From contig JAJEEE010000075.1 of NCBI GenBank assembly GCA_022821145.1, positions 1 through 41,557 on the forward strand: a stretch of 41,557 bases of DNA, read 5' to 3'. This DNA is from Acidobacteriota bacterium (GTDB taxonomy: Bacteria; Acidobacteriota; Terriglobia; 20CM-2-55-15). A program made the translations under genes and the position numbers. Below the pieces are notes generated by a model. That model did not search any database. It was not told the origin of the DNA and worked only from the letters and a program-made list of their open reading frames with translations. Shown piece after piece: positions 23,889-32,346 of this stretch. Each line of letters begins with the position of its first letter. The stretch's first letter is position 1.

Positions 23889-23972
23889 GGACCCCTCCTT
23901 GGGATTTCGATCGAACACTCGATCCCGTTGACTTTGGCACTACGATGCCGACCAAGTCACCAGGAGGGGTCC
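23889..23972 (-). promoter_or_regulatory. Leader stem able to mask the transposase ribosome-binding site
   Basis: On the minus strand GGACCCCTCCT (23972-23962) is the exact complement of AGGAGGGGTCC (23899-23889), which contains the transposase Shine-Dalgarno sequence. The 11-bp stem would close a 62-base loop and hide the ribosome site in transcripts reading in from outside. The distal arm is also the subterminal repeat of the element. Confidence 0.6.
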
Positions 23973-24064
23973 ATCTCATCACTGCGCGCGTTGTCCACCC
24001 GCGGCGAGGAGCGCCCCGGGTACCATGGGACAACCGCAGTCTGCAGCGTGGTATACGCATCGAT

Positions 24065-24844
24065 ATGAGCGATTACATCGAGTTCAGCGGCGTGTCGAAG
24101 GCCTTCGACGACCAGGTCGTTCTCGACGGCGTGACGTTCGGCGTCGAGACGGGCACGACGTTCGCGATTCTCGGGCCGAGCGGCGTCGGCAAGAGCGTTC
24201 TGCTGAACCACGTGGTGGGTTTCCTGGCGCCGGACGCGGGCGACGTGAGCGTTGCGGGGCGCAACCTGCGCGGTATGACCAACCGGGAGTTGTCCGAAGT
24301 CCGCAGGAAGGTCCAACTGGTGTTCCAGTCCGGCGCGCTGTTCGACTCGCTGACCGTGTGGGAGAACGTCGCGTTTCCGCTCATGGACACCGGCCTCGGC
24401 GACGACGCCGTCGAGGCGCGGGTCGCCGAGAAGTTGCGGCTCGTCGAGGTGGAGCCCCTCGCCGACAAGATGCCGTCGGAGCTGAGCACGGGCATGAAAC
24501 GGGCCGTGGCCATTGCCCGGGCGCTCGCGGCCGAGCCCGACGCGATCCTGTACGACGAGCCGACGACGATGGTCGATCCGCTGCTGTCGACGACGATCAA
24601 CAACCTGATCAAGAAGATGCAGCTCCAGTTGGGCCTGACCCAGATGGTCGTGACGCACGACATCGCCAACTGCGCCGAGAAGGTCGCCGACCGGGTGGCT
24701 CTCCTCAACCGCGGCCGCTTCGTTTTCGTCGGGACGATCGAGGAGCTCTATCGATCCGGCGATCCCGTGGTCCGCGAATTCGTCGACGACGACAGCTACC
24801 GTGTCGACAGGGAAGAGCCCGGCGTGGACACGAGAGGTCCGTAG
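24065..24844 (+). CDS. ABC transporter ATP-binding protein, MlaF/Ttg2A-like
   Basis: A 259-residue ATPase. It has Walker A GPSGVGKS (residues 35-42), Q-loop in VQLVFQSGALFDSLTVWENVAFPL, which is typical of the MlaF branch that powers phospholipid transport at the inner membrane, Walker B AILYDEP, and the switch His in VVTHD. The signature is LSTGM instead of LSGGM. No MlaE permease, MlaD or MlaC gene is next to it; upstream is the IS110 element and downstream a HAD phosphatase. The original operon may have been split or the partners moved. The ATG at 24065 fits the conserved N terminus but lacks an obvious ribosome site. A longer frame upstream runs into the IS and is not used. Confidence 0.88.
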   Translation: MSDYIEFSGVSKAFDDQVVLDGVTFGVETGTTFAILGPSGVGKSVLLNHVVGFLAPDAGDVSVAGRNLRGMTNRELSEVRRKVQLVFQSGALFDSLTVWENVAFPLMDTGLGDDAVEARVAEKLRLVEVEPLADKMPSELSTGMKRAVAIARALAAEPDAILYDEPTTMVDPLLSTTINNLIKKMQLQLGLTQMVVTHDIANCAEKVADRVALLNRGRFVFVGTIEELYRSGDPVVREFVDDDSYRVDREEPGVDTRGP

Positions 24845-24845
24845 A

Positions 24846-25487
24846 ATGAAGCCGCTCGTGATATTCGACCTCGACGGGACGCTGGCCGACTCCAAGCGGG
24901 ACCTGTGCGCGTCGGTGAACCGGGTCCGGTCCGAGTTCGGGATGGGACCCCTCCCGGACGACGACATCGCGGCCATGATTGGCGACGGCGTAACGGCCTT
25001 GATGGCGCGCGCGCTGGACGGGGCGCCCAACGGCGACGCGGACGCGGGCGTGTCGATGTTTCTCGCGGATTACCGGGACCACATGCTCGATGCGACCCGC
25101 CTCTATCCGGGAGTCGAGGCCGCCCTGGACGCGCTGGCCGGCTGCCCGCTGGCGGTCTTGACCAACAAGCCCTACCGGTTCAGTTGCCGCATGCTCGAGG
25201 GCCTGGGCGTGTACGACCGGTTCGCCGCCGTGTACGGGGGAAACAGCCTGCCGCGCAAGAAGCCCGACCCGATGGGCATCCTTCGAATCATCGACGACAC
25301 GGGCGCGGACAGGGCGTCGGCGTGGATGGTCGGAGACTCCGCCGTGGACATCCTCGCAGGCCGCGCCGCCGGCGTCCGGACCTGCGGCGTCACCTACGGT
25401 TACGCGGCCGACACGTTCGAGACGCATCCGCCCGATCGACGGATCGACGCGTTCTCCAAGCTTCCGGGGGTGGTTCTCGGCGCATGA
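24846..25487 (+). CDS. HAD-superfamily phosphatase, phosphoglycolate phosphatase-like
   Basis: A 213-residue cytoplasmic hydrolase. Motif I is IFDLDGTLADS (nucleophile D9, acid D11), motif II is LAVLTNKP, motif III is the Lys in PRKKPDPMGI, and motif IV is MVGDSAVDILAGRAAG. The cap domain between motifs I and II is helical, as in Gph/PGMB-type enzymes, and length matches phosphoglycolate phosphatase. The substrate is unproven. The start is one base after the stop of the ABC ATPase gene, so the two are probably co-transcribed although their functions look unrelated. The end is convergent with argS, 21 bp apart. Confidence 0.88.
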   Translation: MKPLVIFDLDGTLADSKRDLCASVNRVRSEFGMGPLPDDDIAAMIGDGVTALMARALDGAPNGDADAGVSMFLADYRDHMLDATRLYPGVEAALDALAGCPLAVLTNKPYRFSCRMLEGLGVYDRFAAVYGGNSLPRKKPDPMGILRIIDDTGADRASAWMVGDSAVDILAGRAAGVRTCGVTYGYAADTFETHPPDRRIDAFSKLPGVVLGA

Positions 25488-25508
25488 GGGCCCGGCGCGG
25501 CCGCCCGC

Positions 25509-27491
25509 CTACATGCGCTCGGGAACGGCGATTCCCATCAGGTCGAGCGCCCGGACGAGCGTGTCCCGGACGAACTCCACGACGACGAGCAGGCAGGCGC
25601 GCCGCCGCTCGTCGTCCTCGCTGATGACGCGGTAGCGGTGGTAGAAAAGGCTGAACTTCTGGGCCAACTGGAACGTGAACTTGGCCAGCGTCGCCGGCTC
25701 CAGCGCGTCGGCCGCCTGGCGGGCGACCTCGTCCAGACGCGACGCGGCGTAGACCAGGTCCCAGAGTTCGTCGTCGCCGGCGAGGAGTTCGCCGGGCGCG
25801 CCCGCCGCCGCGAACGCGGCCGTCCGGTCCGCGTCGAGGCCGCGCCCCTCCTGGCGGGCTTTCCGAAGGATGTTGTTGGCCCGCACCGCGGCATACTGGA
25901 TGTAGGGTCCGGTCTCCCCGTCGAAGCTGAGGGCCTCGTCGAAGTCGAAGGCGATGACGGCGGTCCGCGTGAACCGCAACAGGAAATAGCGCAGCGCGCC
26001 GACGGCCACCTGCCGGGCGATGTCGCTCTGCTCCGCCTCGGTGAAGTCCGGGTTCCGGACGCGGACCTCCGCGCGGGCCTTGTCCTCGAGCGCGTCGAGC
26101 AGATCGTCCGCCTTGACGCCCTGGCCCTTGCGGCCCGAGACCTCGATCCACGGGCGCGCGCGGTCTTCCGCGTCGAGGACGATCCCGAGCTGCTCGGCGC
26201 AGGCCGGCGTCAACGCGACCATCTCGTAGGAGAAATGCACGGACCGCTCGGCTTCGCGTTCGTACCCGAGAACGCGCACGCCTTCCTGGACGACGGTCTG
26301 GAGGTAGGACTGCCGCACGTCGATGACGTTGTAGACCGACCGGCCGTTGCCGAAACCCGGGCGCTCGGCTTCGCCGTCGACCGAATCGGTCACCCAGACC
26401 GGCCGTCCGTCGGCGTAGCGGTCGAACACGCGGTAGTGGAAGTCGCGCTCCAGCAGACCCAGCTTCCACAACTGGTAGGCGATGTCCTTGCCGACGTAGG
26501 TGACCGTGCCGTTGGAGCGGACGATGATCTTGTCCTCGTCGCCCGAGCCCGTGCGAACGCGCATCACCCAGCAGCCCGCGTTCGGGCCCCGGTCCTCGAA
26601 AAAGATCGCTTCGCGCTCCTTCAACAACGTGAACGCCCGGTCCCAGAACCGGAGTTGCAGGATGTCGCTCTCGCGGGGCAGGACGTCGTAGCGCACGCCG
26701 ATGCGGTCCATGGTCCGGAGGTGGCATGCGACGATGGCCATCGCGACGGCCTCGGCCATCTCGGCGGTCTCGTTTCCGCCGTCCTCGATGGCCCGGAGCG
26801 TCTCGGCGCGCAGCGCGAAATCGGGGTCGCGTTCCTGGTAGAAGGCCGACGCCCGCGCATAGAGGTCCCAGCAGTAGTAATCGAACTTTCCGTTCGAGTC
26901 CCGGATCAGCTCGCGGACCTCGGCCAGGGTGCGCTGTTCCAGGTGCAGGAAACCGACGATGACGTCGGCCACCTGGACGCCGGTGTTGTCGATGTAGTTC
27001 TGGACTTCCACGTCGCGGCCCGTGAAACGCAGGACGCGGACGAACGAGTCGCCGATGGCGGCGTTGCGCAGGTGCCCGATGTGGGCGGCCTTGTTCGGGT
27101 TGATGTTGGTATGCTCGACGATGACCTTGCCGCCGGTGACTTCCGCCTCCGCGTCCGCCTTCGCGGCGTCGTCCGGGTCGTTGCCGCCAAGCCGGGCGAT
27201 GGCCGTTTCCATCACGAAGCCGCGGTCGAGGTGGAAGTTGATATAGCCGGGGCCGGCGACCTCGATCCCGCGGACCCCGTCGATCTCCAGCGCCGCGGCC
27301 AACTCCTCGGCGATGGCGCGCGGCGGCTTCCGGAGCGTCTTCGCCAACCCCAGGCACATGGGCGTGGCCAGCTCCCCCAGCTCCAGCCGCGGCGTCTGGT
27401 TCAGAATGACGTCCGGCGCATCGACGCCCCACAGCGTCTCAACGGTCGAACGAACGGCCCGGACTATACGCGACTGCACGCCTCGAGGCAT
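25509..27491 (-). CDS. argS: Arginyl-tRNA synthetase
   Basis: A 660-residue class I synthetase that charges tRNA-Arg. The N-terminal additional domain (about 1-110) is followed by VEHTNINPNKAAHIGHLRNAAIGD with HIGH at 137-140, the YIDNTGVQVADVIVGF insert typical of ArgRS, DKIIVRSNGTVTYVGKDIAYQLWKLG, and SGRKGQGVKADDLLDAL in place of a KMSKS loop, as ArgRS lacks a canonical one. The C terminus has SFDGETGPYIQYAAVRANNIL and the DALR-type anticodon domain. It is longer than the usual 560-590 residues. It lies 15 bp downstream of the secreted TPR gene in the same direction. Confidence 0.96.
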   Translation of the reverse strand: MPRGVQSRIVRAVRSTVETLWGVDAPDVILNQTPRLELGELATPMCLGLAKTLRKPPRAIAEELAAALEIDGVRGIEVAGPGYINFHLDRGFVMETAIARLGGNDPDDAAKADAEAEVTGGKVIVEHTNINPNKAAHIGHLRNAAIGDSFVRVLRFTGRDVEVQNYIDNTGVQVADVIVGFLHLEQRTLAEVRELIRDSNGKFDYYCWDLYARASAFYQERDPDFALRAETLRAIEDGGNETAEMAEAVAMAIVACHLRTMDRIGVRYDVLPRESDILQLRFWDRAFTLLKEREAIFFEDRGPNAGCWVMRVRTGSGDEDKIIVRSNGTVTYVGKDIAYQLWKLGLLERDFHYRVFDRYADGRPVWVTDSVDGEAERPGFGNGRSVYNVIDVRQSYLQTVVQEGVRVLGYEREAERSVHFSYEMVALTPACAEQLGIVLDAEDRARPWIEVSGRKGQGVKADDLLDALEDKARAEVRVRNPDFTEAEQSDIARQVAVGALRYFLLRFTRTAVIAFDFDEALSFDGETGPYIQYAAVRANNILRKARQEGRGLDADRTAAFAAAGAPGELLAGDDELWDLVYAASRLDEVARQAADALEPATLAKFTFQLAQKFSLFYHRYRVISEDDERRRACLLVVVEFVRDTLVRALDLMGIAVPERM

Positions 27492-27506
27492 GAGGATCCA
27501 TCGTGA

Positions 27507-29063
27507 TCAGTCGTCGTTCGTCGAGGCGAGGAACCGGCGCGCCTCGGTGTAGCCCGGATCGTCGGCCCCGCCGATCCAGAAGCCGGCGAGCGCGGCGTAG
27601 CGCTCGCGGGCCGTGGAGCGATCCCCGGTGGCCGCGGCGGCGCGGGCCGCGCCAAGCAGCGAACGCATCCGGTTCGGCATGCGGAGCAGCGAGGTCTCGA
27701 ACTTCTGGAGCGCGTCGCCGGGGCGCCCGAGCTGCAGCAGGATCTCGCCGTACAGCTCGTACGGGGGCTTGACGGGGCTGGCCGCTCCGTTCGGCGGACG
27801 CAGCGTCTCGACGATGGCGATGGCCTCGTCCATCGAGGCGATGGCCGCCTCGGCGTCGCCTTCGGCCGCCTGAATCGAGGCGGCGACCTCCTTGTGCGCG
27901 ATACGATCCTGTACGCCCCCGTTCCTGGCCCGCGCCGCCAGCGCCGCCTCGGCCTCGCGCGCCGCGGCCAGGTCGCCGCCGCGGACCGCGCTGAGGCCCG
28001 TGGCCAGCAGCTCGTGCATCGAGGCGCCGTCCGTGATCGGCTCGACGCGCCACTGCTCGGTCTCCACCACGTAACGCGCGTTGACCAGGGGCAGCGTCGT
28101 GACGGCGCGCGCCTGCGAGTCGCTCTCGGCGATGAGCCGTTCCAGCCTTTGGATCCAGACCCGGGCTTTGTCGTAGTCCCCGCGCTGCAGGTCGCCGTAC
28201 TGGCCCCAGTCCAGCGAATGGACCGCGTCGCCGACGCTGTCGCCGGGCTCCCACAGGGCGATGGCGGCGTCGTGCGCCGACTGGTTGTGCTCGGAGACGA
28301 GGTCCCACATGCCGTGCTGGATGAAGATGTGCGTCGGCATGTGGCGCGCGTGCGAGACCGCCGGCGCGATCTCGGCGTAGCGGCGGGCCGCGTCGAGCGC
28401 CAGCGGGGCATGGAGCGGATCGTCGAAGGCGTGAATGGTGTAGTGCGCCGCTCCGGGATGGTCGCGGTTCTCGTTGAACACCTTCATGGCGATCGTGCCG
28501 GCCCGCACCTCGAGCCGCAGCGACTGATCGCCCAACGCGCGGGATCCGGCCAGCATCGAGAGCGCGTAGAACGTCGCCACCTCGTCGTCGTCGGGATAGC
28601 GCTCGTAGAGCCGCTCCATAGCCTCCATGTAGCCGACCCGCCGCTCGTCGTAGCTTCCCGCGTCGCCCCACAGGACCTCGACCGCCTCGAGGAAGCCCTT
28701 CTCGCGATCGGTCGGCGCCTTCGCGGCCCGCGCCGCCGGGGTCGGGCCGAGCCGCGCCAGCGCCGCGCGGGGGCTCGCCTCGTCCAGGTCGGGCCCGCCG
28801 CCGAACAGCGGGTGGTTGTAGCCGAGCGTCTCGCCCCAATACGCGAGAGCGAAGTCCGGCTCGACGGCCTGGGCGGCCTGGAACTGCTCCACGGCCTGCT
28901 TCCAGCCGAAGCTGTGCAGGATGGCGACGCCCCGCAGGAAGTGGCGCTGCGCCTCTTCCGAACGTGCAGACGTCGGAAAGTCCAGCGACCCGACCTCGGC
29001 GAACTGCGCGGCGGCGGGCGCGGCGAGCAGGAGCGTGACGGTCAGACAGACGGCAGCCTTCAT
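27507..29063 (-). CDS. Exported TPR-repeat protein
   Basis: A 518-residue protein with a signal peptide (MKAAVCLTVTLLLAAPAAAQ). GGAGG lies 6 bases before the ATG. Repeated helical units are visible: EEAQRHFLRGVAILHSFGWKQAVEQFQAAQAVEPDFALAYWGETLGYN, then YEAMERLYERYPDDDEVATFYALSML, and later DALQKFETSLLRMPNRMRSLLGAARAAAATGD. A conserved block HYTIHAFDDPLHAPLALDAARRYAEIAPAVSHARHMPTHIFIQHGMWD recurs in homologues I recognise only as TPR-containing hypothetical proteins. The many His in this block could bind metal, but that is a guess. It is transcribed toward argS and divergent from the TonB receptor gene. Confidence 0.85.
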   Translation of the reverse strand: MKAAVCLTVTLLLAAPAAAQFAEVGSLDFPTSARSEEAQRHFLRGVAILHSFGWKQAVEQFQAAQAVEPDFALAYWGETLGYNHPLFGGGPDLDEASPRAALARLGPTPAARAAKAPTDREKGFLEAVEVLWGDAGSYDERRVGYMEAMERLYERYPDDDEVATFYALSMLAGSRALGDQSLRLEVRAGTIAMKVFNENRDHPGAAHYTIHAFDDPLHAPLALDAARRYAEIAPAVSHARHMPTHIFIQHGMWDLVSEHNQSAHDAAIALWEPGDSVGDAVHSLDWGQYGDLQRGDYDKARVWIQRLERLIAESDSQARAVTTLPLVNARYVVETEQWRVEPITDGASMHELLATGLSAVRGGDLAAAREAEAALAARARNGGVQDRIAHKEVAASIQAAEGDAEAAIASMDEAIAIVETLRPPNGAASPVKPPYELYGEILLQLGRPGDALQKFETSLLRMPNRMRSLLGAARAAAATGDRSTARERYAALAGFWIGGADDPGYTEARRFLASTNDD

Positions 29064-29168
29064 GGAAACCTCCGTTCCCGGGCAGAGTAACACGATCGGG
29101 CTATACTCGTGGCCATGCGCCGGAAGCGATGCGCTTGGCGGCGCCGCATCCATCGTGGAGGGCTTCGA

Positions 29169-31832
29169 GTGGACACTCCCATACGTCATCGACCGTGGAT
29201 TCGAACGTGGGCCTGCGTGCTCTTCCTGCTTGCGGCCGGGCCCGCGGTGGCCCTGGCCCAGGAGGACCTGACCGACGCGCAGTACGCGGAGCTGGCCGAG
29301 GCCCTCGACATGACGGTCGCGGAAATCCGGGCCATGAACCTGCCGCCCGGCGACCTGCGGATCCTGCTGGAGGGATTCACCGAGGCGATCGTCGTCGTCG
29401 GCTCGCGCGCCGAACCGCGGACGGTAACGGCGTCCGCCGTGCCCGTGGACATCCTGTCCGCGTCCGACATCGCGCGCCAGGGGGCCTTGAACCTGCAGGA
29501 CCAGCTTCGCACCGTGGTCCCTTCGTTCAACGTCAACATCCAGCCGATCAGCGACGCCTCGACCGTTGTCCGGCCGGCGATGCTGCGGAACCTGGCGCCC
29601 GACCACACGCTGGTCCTGGTGAACGGCAAGCGCCGCCATCGCTCGTCCATCATCGACTGGCACGGCGGCAACGGCGTGGCCTACGGCTCGCAGGGCCCCG
29701 ACATCTCCACGATTCCCGCCATCGCCGTCCGTCAGGCCGAGGTCCTGCGCGACGGCGCCGCGGCGCAGTACGGATCGGACGCGATCGCCGGCGTCATCAA
29801 CTTCGCGCTGAAGGACGCGGACTCCGGCGGAACCGTGTCGTTCAACACGGGTACGTACCTGGAAGGCGATGGCGAGACCTACGCGGTGGCCGCCAACGTC
29901 GGCCTGCCCCTGGGCGCCGGCGGGTTCGCCAACCTCAGCCTGGAGTACGGAAGCTCCAATCCGACCGACCGGAGCGCGCCCCGCGCCGACGCCGTCGCGC
30001 TCCGCCGAGCGGGCAACGTCCACGTGGCCTCCGACACGCCGCAGATCTGGGGATCGCCCGACGTGGACGACGACTTCAAGTTCTTCGGCAACTTCGGATA
30101 CACGTCCGACACCGGCGTCCAGCCGTACGCCCACGCCAACTTGGCGCGCAAGCGCGTGACGGGCGGTTTCTTCTTCCGCAACCCGAACACCCGAAGCGGC
30201 GTATTCAGCAACGACGATGGGCAGACCCTGCTCGTCGGCGACCGGCGGTGGGCCGAGACCGGCGTCGCCGGCGCGGGTGGCTGCCCGGCGATTCCGATCG
30301 TCGACCACGTGCCCGACGCCGGCGCCCTCGCCGCTGTCGCGGCGGACCCGGACTGCTTCACGCTCCACGAGCGATTCCCCGGCGGCTTCACGCCCAACTT
30401 CGGCGGCGAGGCGCGCGACATGTCCGTCGTCGGAGGCATCCGGGCGTTCATCGGACCGCGTTTCAGTTGGGACGCGAGCGTTTCGGTCGGGGCCCACGAG
30501 ACGGATCTCTTCATCGCCGACACGGTCAACGCCTCGCTGGGATACGACACGCCGACGGCGTTCGAGTTGGGCAGCAACCGGCAGCGCGAGGTCGGACTCA
30601 ACTTCGACGTGTCCTACGCGGCGACCGAGATGGTGAACGTCGCCGCCGGCGCCGAATGGCGGCACGAGCAGTACCGGACCACCGAAGGCGAGCCGGCGTC
30701 CTGGACAGTCGGCCCCTACGGGCGCGGGCAGGGCTTCACGGCCGGGTCCAACGGCTTCTTCGGCTACGGACCGCTGGCCGCGGGCCTCTGGGGACGCTGG
30801 AACACGGCCGCCTACGTCGACGTCGAACTCAACGACGTCGATGAACGCTGGAGGGTCGGCGGCGCCGTGCGCTACGAGCACTTCGCGGACTTCGGCGGGA
30901 CCGTCAACGGGAAGCTCTCCGCCCGCTACGCCTTCGCGCGGGCCAGCGTGAGCCGCGGGTTCCGGGCGCCGACGCCCGGCCAGCAGAACGGCTTCAACAT
31001 CTCGACGGTCTTCGATCCGGCCATCGGCGACCTGGTCAACAACGGCGCCATCCCGCCCGGCTCGCCGGTCGCGGCGTTGCGCGGCGGCCGTCCGCTCGGG
31101 CCGGAACGCTCGGTCAACTACACGGCGGGCCTGATCCTCGACACCGGCCCGGTCGATCTGTCGGCCGACTACTTCCGCGTGAACGTCTCGGACCGCATCG
31201 GCATCACCCGCAACTTCAGCCTGACGGACGGCGAGATCGAGAGCCTCTTGGCCGGCGGCGTCGACAGCGCGCGCGACCTGAAGAATTTCCGGTTCTTCAC
31301 CAACGCCTTCGAGACCGCGTCGCAGGGCGTCGACGTCGTGACGACCTACACGCCCGTCGCGCTGCGCGGCAACACCATCGTCAGCTTCGTCTTCAACTAC
31401 ACCGACACGGAGGTGAGGGACAACGCGAAAGGGCTGCTCAATTCGCGCCGCCTGGCCGAGTACGCCTACGCGTTGCCGCGGACGCGGTGGCACGCCTCGC
31501 TGGACCAGCGGATCGGGCGGCTCCAGTTGCTCGGGCGCCTCAGCTACTACGGCGCCTGGTACGACTTCGACAGCGGGTTCGGCGAAGTCTTCGTTCCTTC
31601 CGGCGGCATCGGTCAGGGCTTCTTCGACGGCCGTCCGATCGTCGACCTCGAAGCCAGCATCCAACTCGACGAGAGCACGACGCTGGTCGTCGGCGCCCGG
31701 AACGTGATGGACACGTATCCGCAGGTCACGGCGCGGGCCGGCTCGGTCGGGGAGAAATACAGCGAGTACACGCCCTGGGGATTCAACGGGGCCTACTACT
31801 ATACGCGGATCGCATACACCTGGGGCCGATAG
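29169..31832 (+). CDS. TonB-dependent outer-membrane receptor
   Basis: An 887-residue receptor with signal peptide (WACVLFLLAAGPAVALAQ). The start is GTG 29169, with GGAGG 7 bases before it; an earlier ATG frame has no such site. After a helical N-terminal stretch comes IVVVGSRAEPRTV (possibly a TonB box-like region), then the plug domain with VPVDILSASDIARQG, NLAPDHTLVLVNGKRRH, IAVRQAEVLRDGAAAQYGSDAIAGVINFAL, and a 22-stranded barrel ending in YYYTRIAYTWGR with aromatic C-terminal residues. Such receptors import siderophores, cobalamin, sugars or other large ligands using TonB energy. No ligand can be named: neither iron-uptake nor SusD-like genes are adjacent. The gene is divergent from the TPR gene with 105 bp between. 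Confidence 0.95.
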   Translation: MDTPIRHRPWIRTWACVLFLLAAGPAVALAQEDLTDAQYAELAEALDMTVAEIRAMNLPPGDLRILLEGFTEAIVVVGSRAEPRTVTASAVPVDILSASDIARQGALNLQDQLRTVVPSFNVNIQPISDASTVVRPAMLRNLAPDHTLVLVNGKRRHRSSIIDWHGGNGVAYGSQGPDISTIPAIAVRQAEVLRDGAAAQYGSDAIAGVINFALKDADSGGTVSFNTGTYLEGDGETYAVAANVGLPLGAGGFANLSLEYGSSNPTDRSAPRADAVALRRAGNVHVASDTPQIWGSPDVDDDFKFFGNFGYTSDTGVQPYAHANLARKRVTGGFFFRNPNTRSGVFSNDDGQTLLVGDRRWAETGVAGAGGCPAIPIVDHVPDAGALAAVAADPDCFTLHERFPGGFTPNFGGEARDMSVVGGIRAFIGPRFSWDASVSVGAHETDLFIADTVNASLGYDTPTAFELGSNRQREVGLNFDVSYAATEMVNVAAGAEWRHEQYRTTEGEPASWTVGPYGRGQGFTAGSNGFFGYGPLAAGLWGRWNTAAYVDVELNDVDERWRVGGAVRYEHFADFGGTVNGKLSARYAFARASVSRGFRAPTPGQQNGFNISTVFDPAIGDLVNNGAIPPGSPVAALRGGRPLGPERSVNYTAGLILDTGPVDLSADYFRVNVSDRIGITRNFSLTDGEIESLLAGGVDSARDLKNFRFFTNAFETASQGVDVVTTYTPVALRGNTIVSFVFNYTDTEVRDNAKGLLNSRRLAEYAYALPRTRWHASLDQRIGRLQLLGRLSYYGAWYDFDSGFGEVFVPSGGIGQGFFDGRPIVDLEASIQLDESTTLVVGARNVMDTYPQVTARAGSVGEKYSEYTPWGFNGAYYYTRIAYTWGR

Positions 31833-32108
31833 TCCGACCCCCGAGGGCGGCGCGTTCCCGCGCGTCGCCGGCTCACCGTCGGCGGGCCTCGTCGATGGGG
31901 AACCCCCCTCGCAGGCGCCGCCATGACCCGCGCATCGGCGTCGTACGCCGCCCGCAGCCCCGTTATCGTCGATCGTTCACTCGGCGATCGCCGCCGCACG
32001 CGGGCGCGCGTCGAACAGGCGGAAGGCCCGGACACGTCCGTAACGGTCAAAGACCTGCGCGGCGATGTCGTCGGAGAGCTTGGACACCGTTGTGGTATGG
32101 TTTTCCAT
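31833..32108. other. Intergenic stretch before vapB
   Basis: No supported gene. The minus strand has a 43-codon frame (31977-32108) starting back to back with vapB within CATATG; it has no family match. No terminator hairpin for the TonB gene is obvious. Confidence 0.4.
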
Positions 32109-32345
32109 ATGAAAACGACCCTCAACATCGACGATTCCGTGATGCAGCGGCTTCGGGAGGAAGCGGCACGACGGGGAACGACCATGTCCACGCTCGTCGA
32201 AGCCGGACTTCGGCGCGTCCTCGCCGGTTCGGAAGCCGTGGACCCATCGGAGTCCCTGACTCCACTGCCGACATGGAACGGCGGAAGGGAACGGGTCGAC
32301 ATTTCAGACCGCGAAGCGCTCTACCGGGTCATGGAAGAAGAATGA
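32109..32345 (+). CDS. vapB: VapB-type ribbon-helix-helix antitoxin
   Basis: A 78-residue protein with an N-terminal ribbon-helix-helix: MKTTLNIDDSVMQRLREEAARRGTTMSTLVEAGLRRVLA, which binds operator DNA as a dimer. The C-terminal tail (PLPTWNGGRERVDISDREALYRVMEEE) would wrap the toxin. The toxin gene starts two bases after its stop codon, the usual antitoxin-toxin order. No clear Shine-Dalgarno precedes the ATG; the start lies in the palindrome CATATG and might be leaderless. The pair probably represses its own promoter in the preceding 100 bp. Confidence 0.85.
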   Translation: MKTTLNIDDSVMQRLREEAARRGTTMSTLVEAGLRRVLAGSEAVDPSESLTPLPTWNGGRERVDISDREALYRVMEEE

Positions 32346-32346
32346 C

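Larger units (their letters stand above)
22481..23972 (-). mobile_element. IS110-family insertion sequence, IS1111-type, with subterminal inverted repeats
   Basis: The element holds one transposase gene on the minus strand, a short 5' leader (about 87 bp) and a long 3' non-coding region (about 355 bp). Its ends are inferred from an inward-facing repeat pair: GGACTCCTCC at 22481-22490 and GGACCCCTCC read on the minus strand from 23972 to 23963, matching 9 of 10. Size (about 1.5 kb), long 3' non-coding part and subterminal repeats fit the IS1111 branch. True termini may lie a few bases outside. It sits between the FAH gene and the MlaF-like ATPase gene and appears intact. Confidence 0.75.

Noticed and set aside
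23991-24033. TTGTCC/GGACAA inverted repeat before the MlaF-like ATPase gene
   Set aside because: Only six bases with a 31-base spacer, which is expected by chance in this length.
23492-24064. In-frame extension upstream of the MlaF-like ATPase
   Set aside because: It runs through the IS transposase in antisense. The conserved N terminus of the ATPase begins at 24065.
29064-31664. Minus-strand open frame running upstream of the TPR gene, opposite the TonB receptor
   Set aside because: It is the antisense of the receptor barrel. The TPR protein has its own signal peptide and a good ribosome site at 29063.
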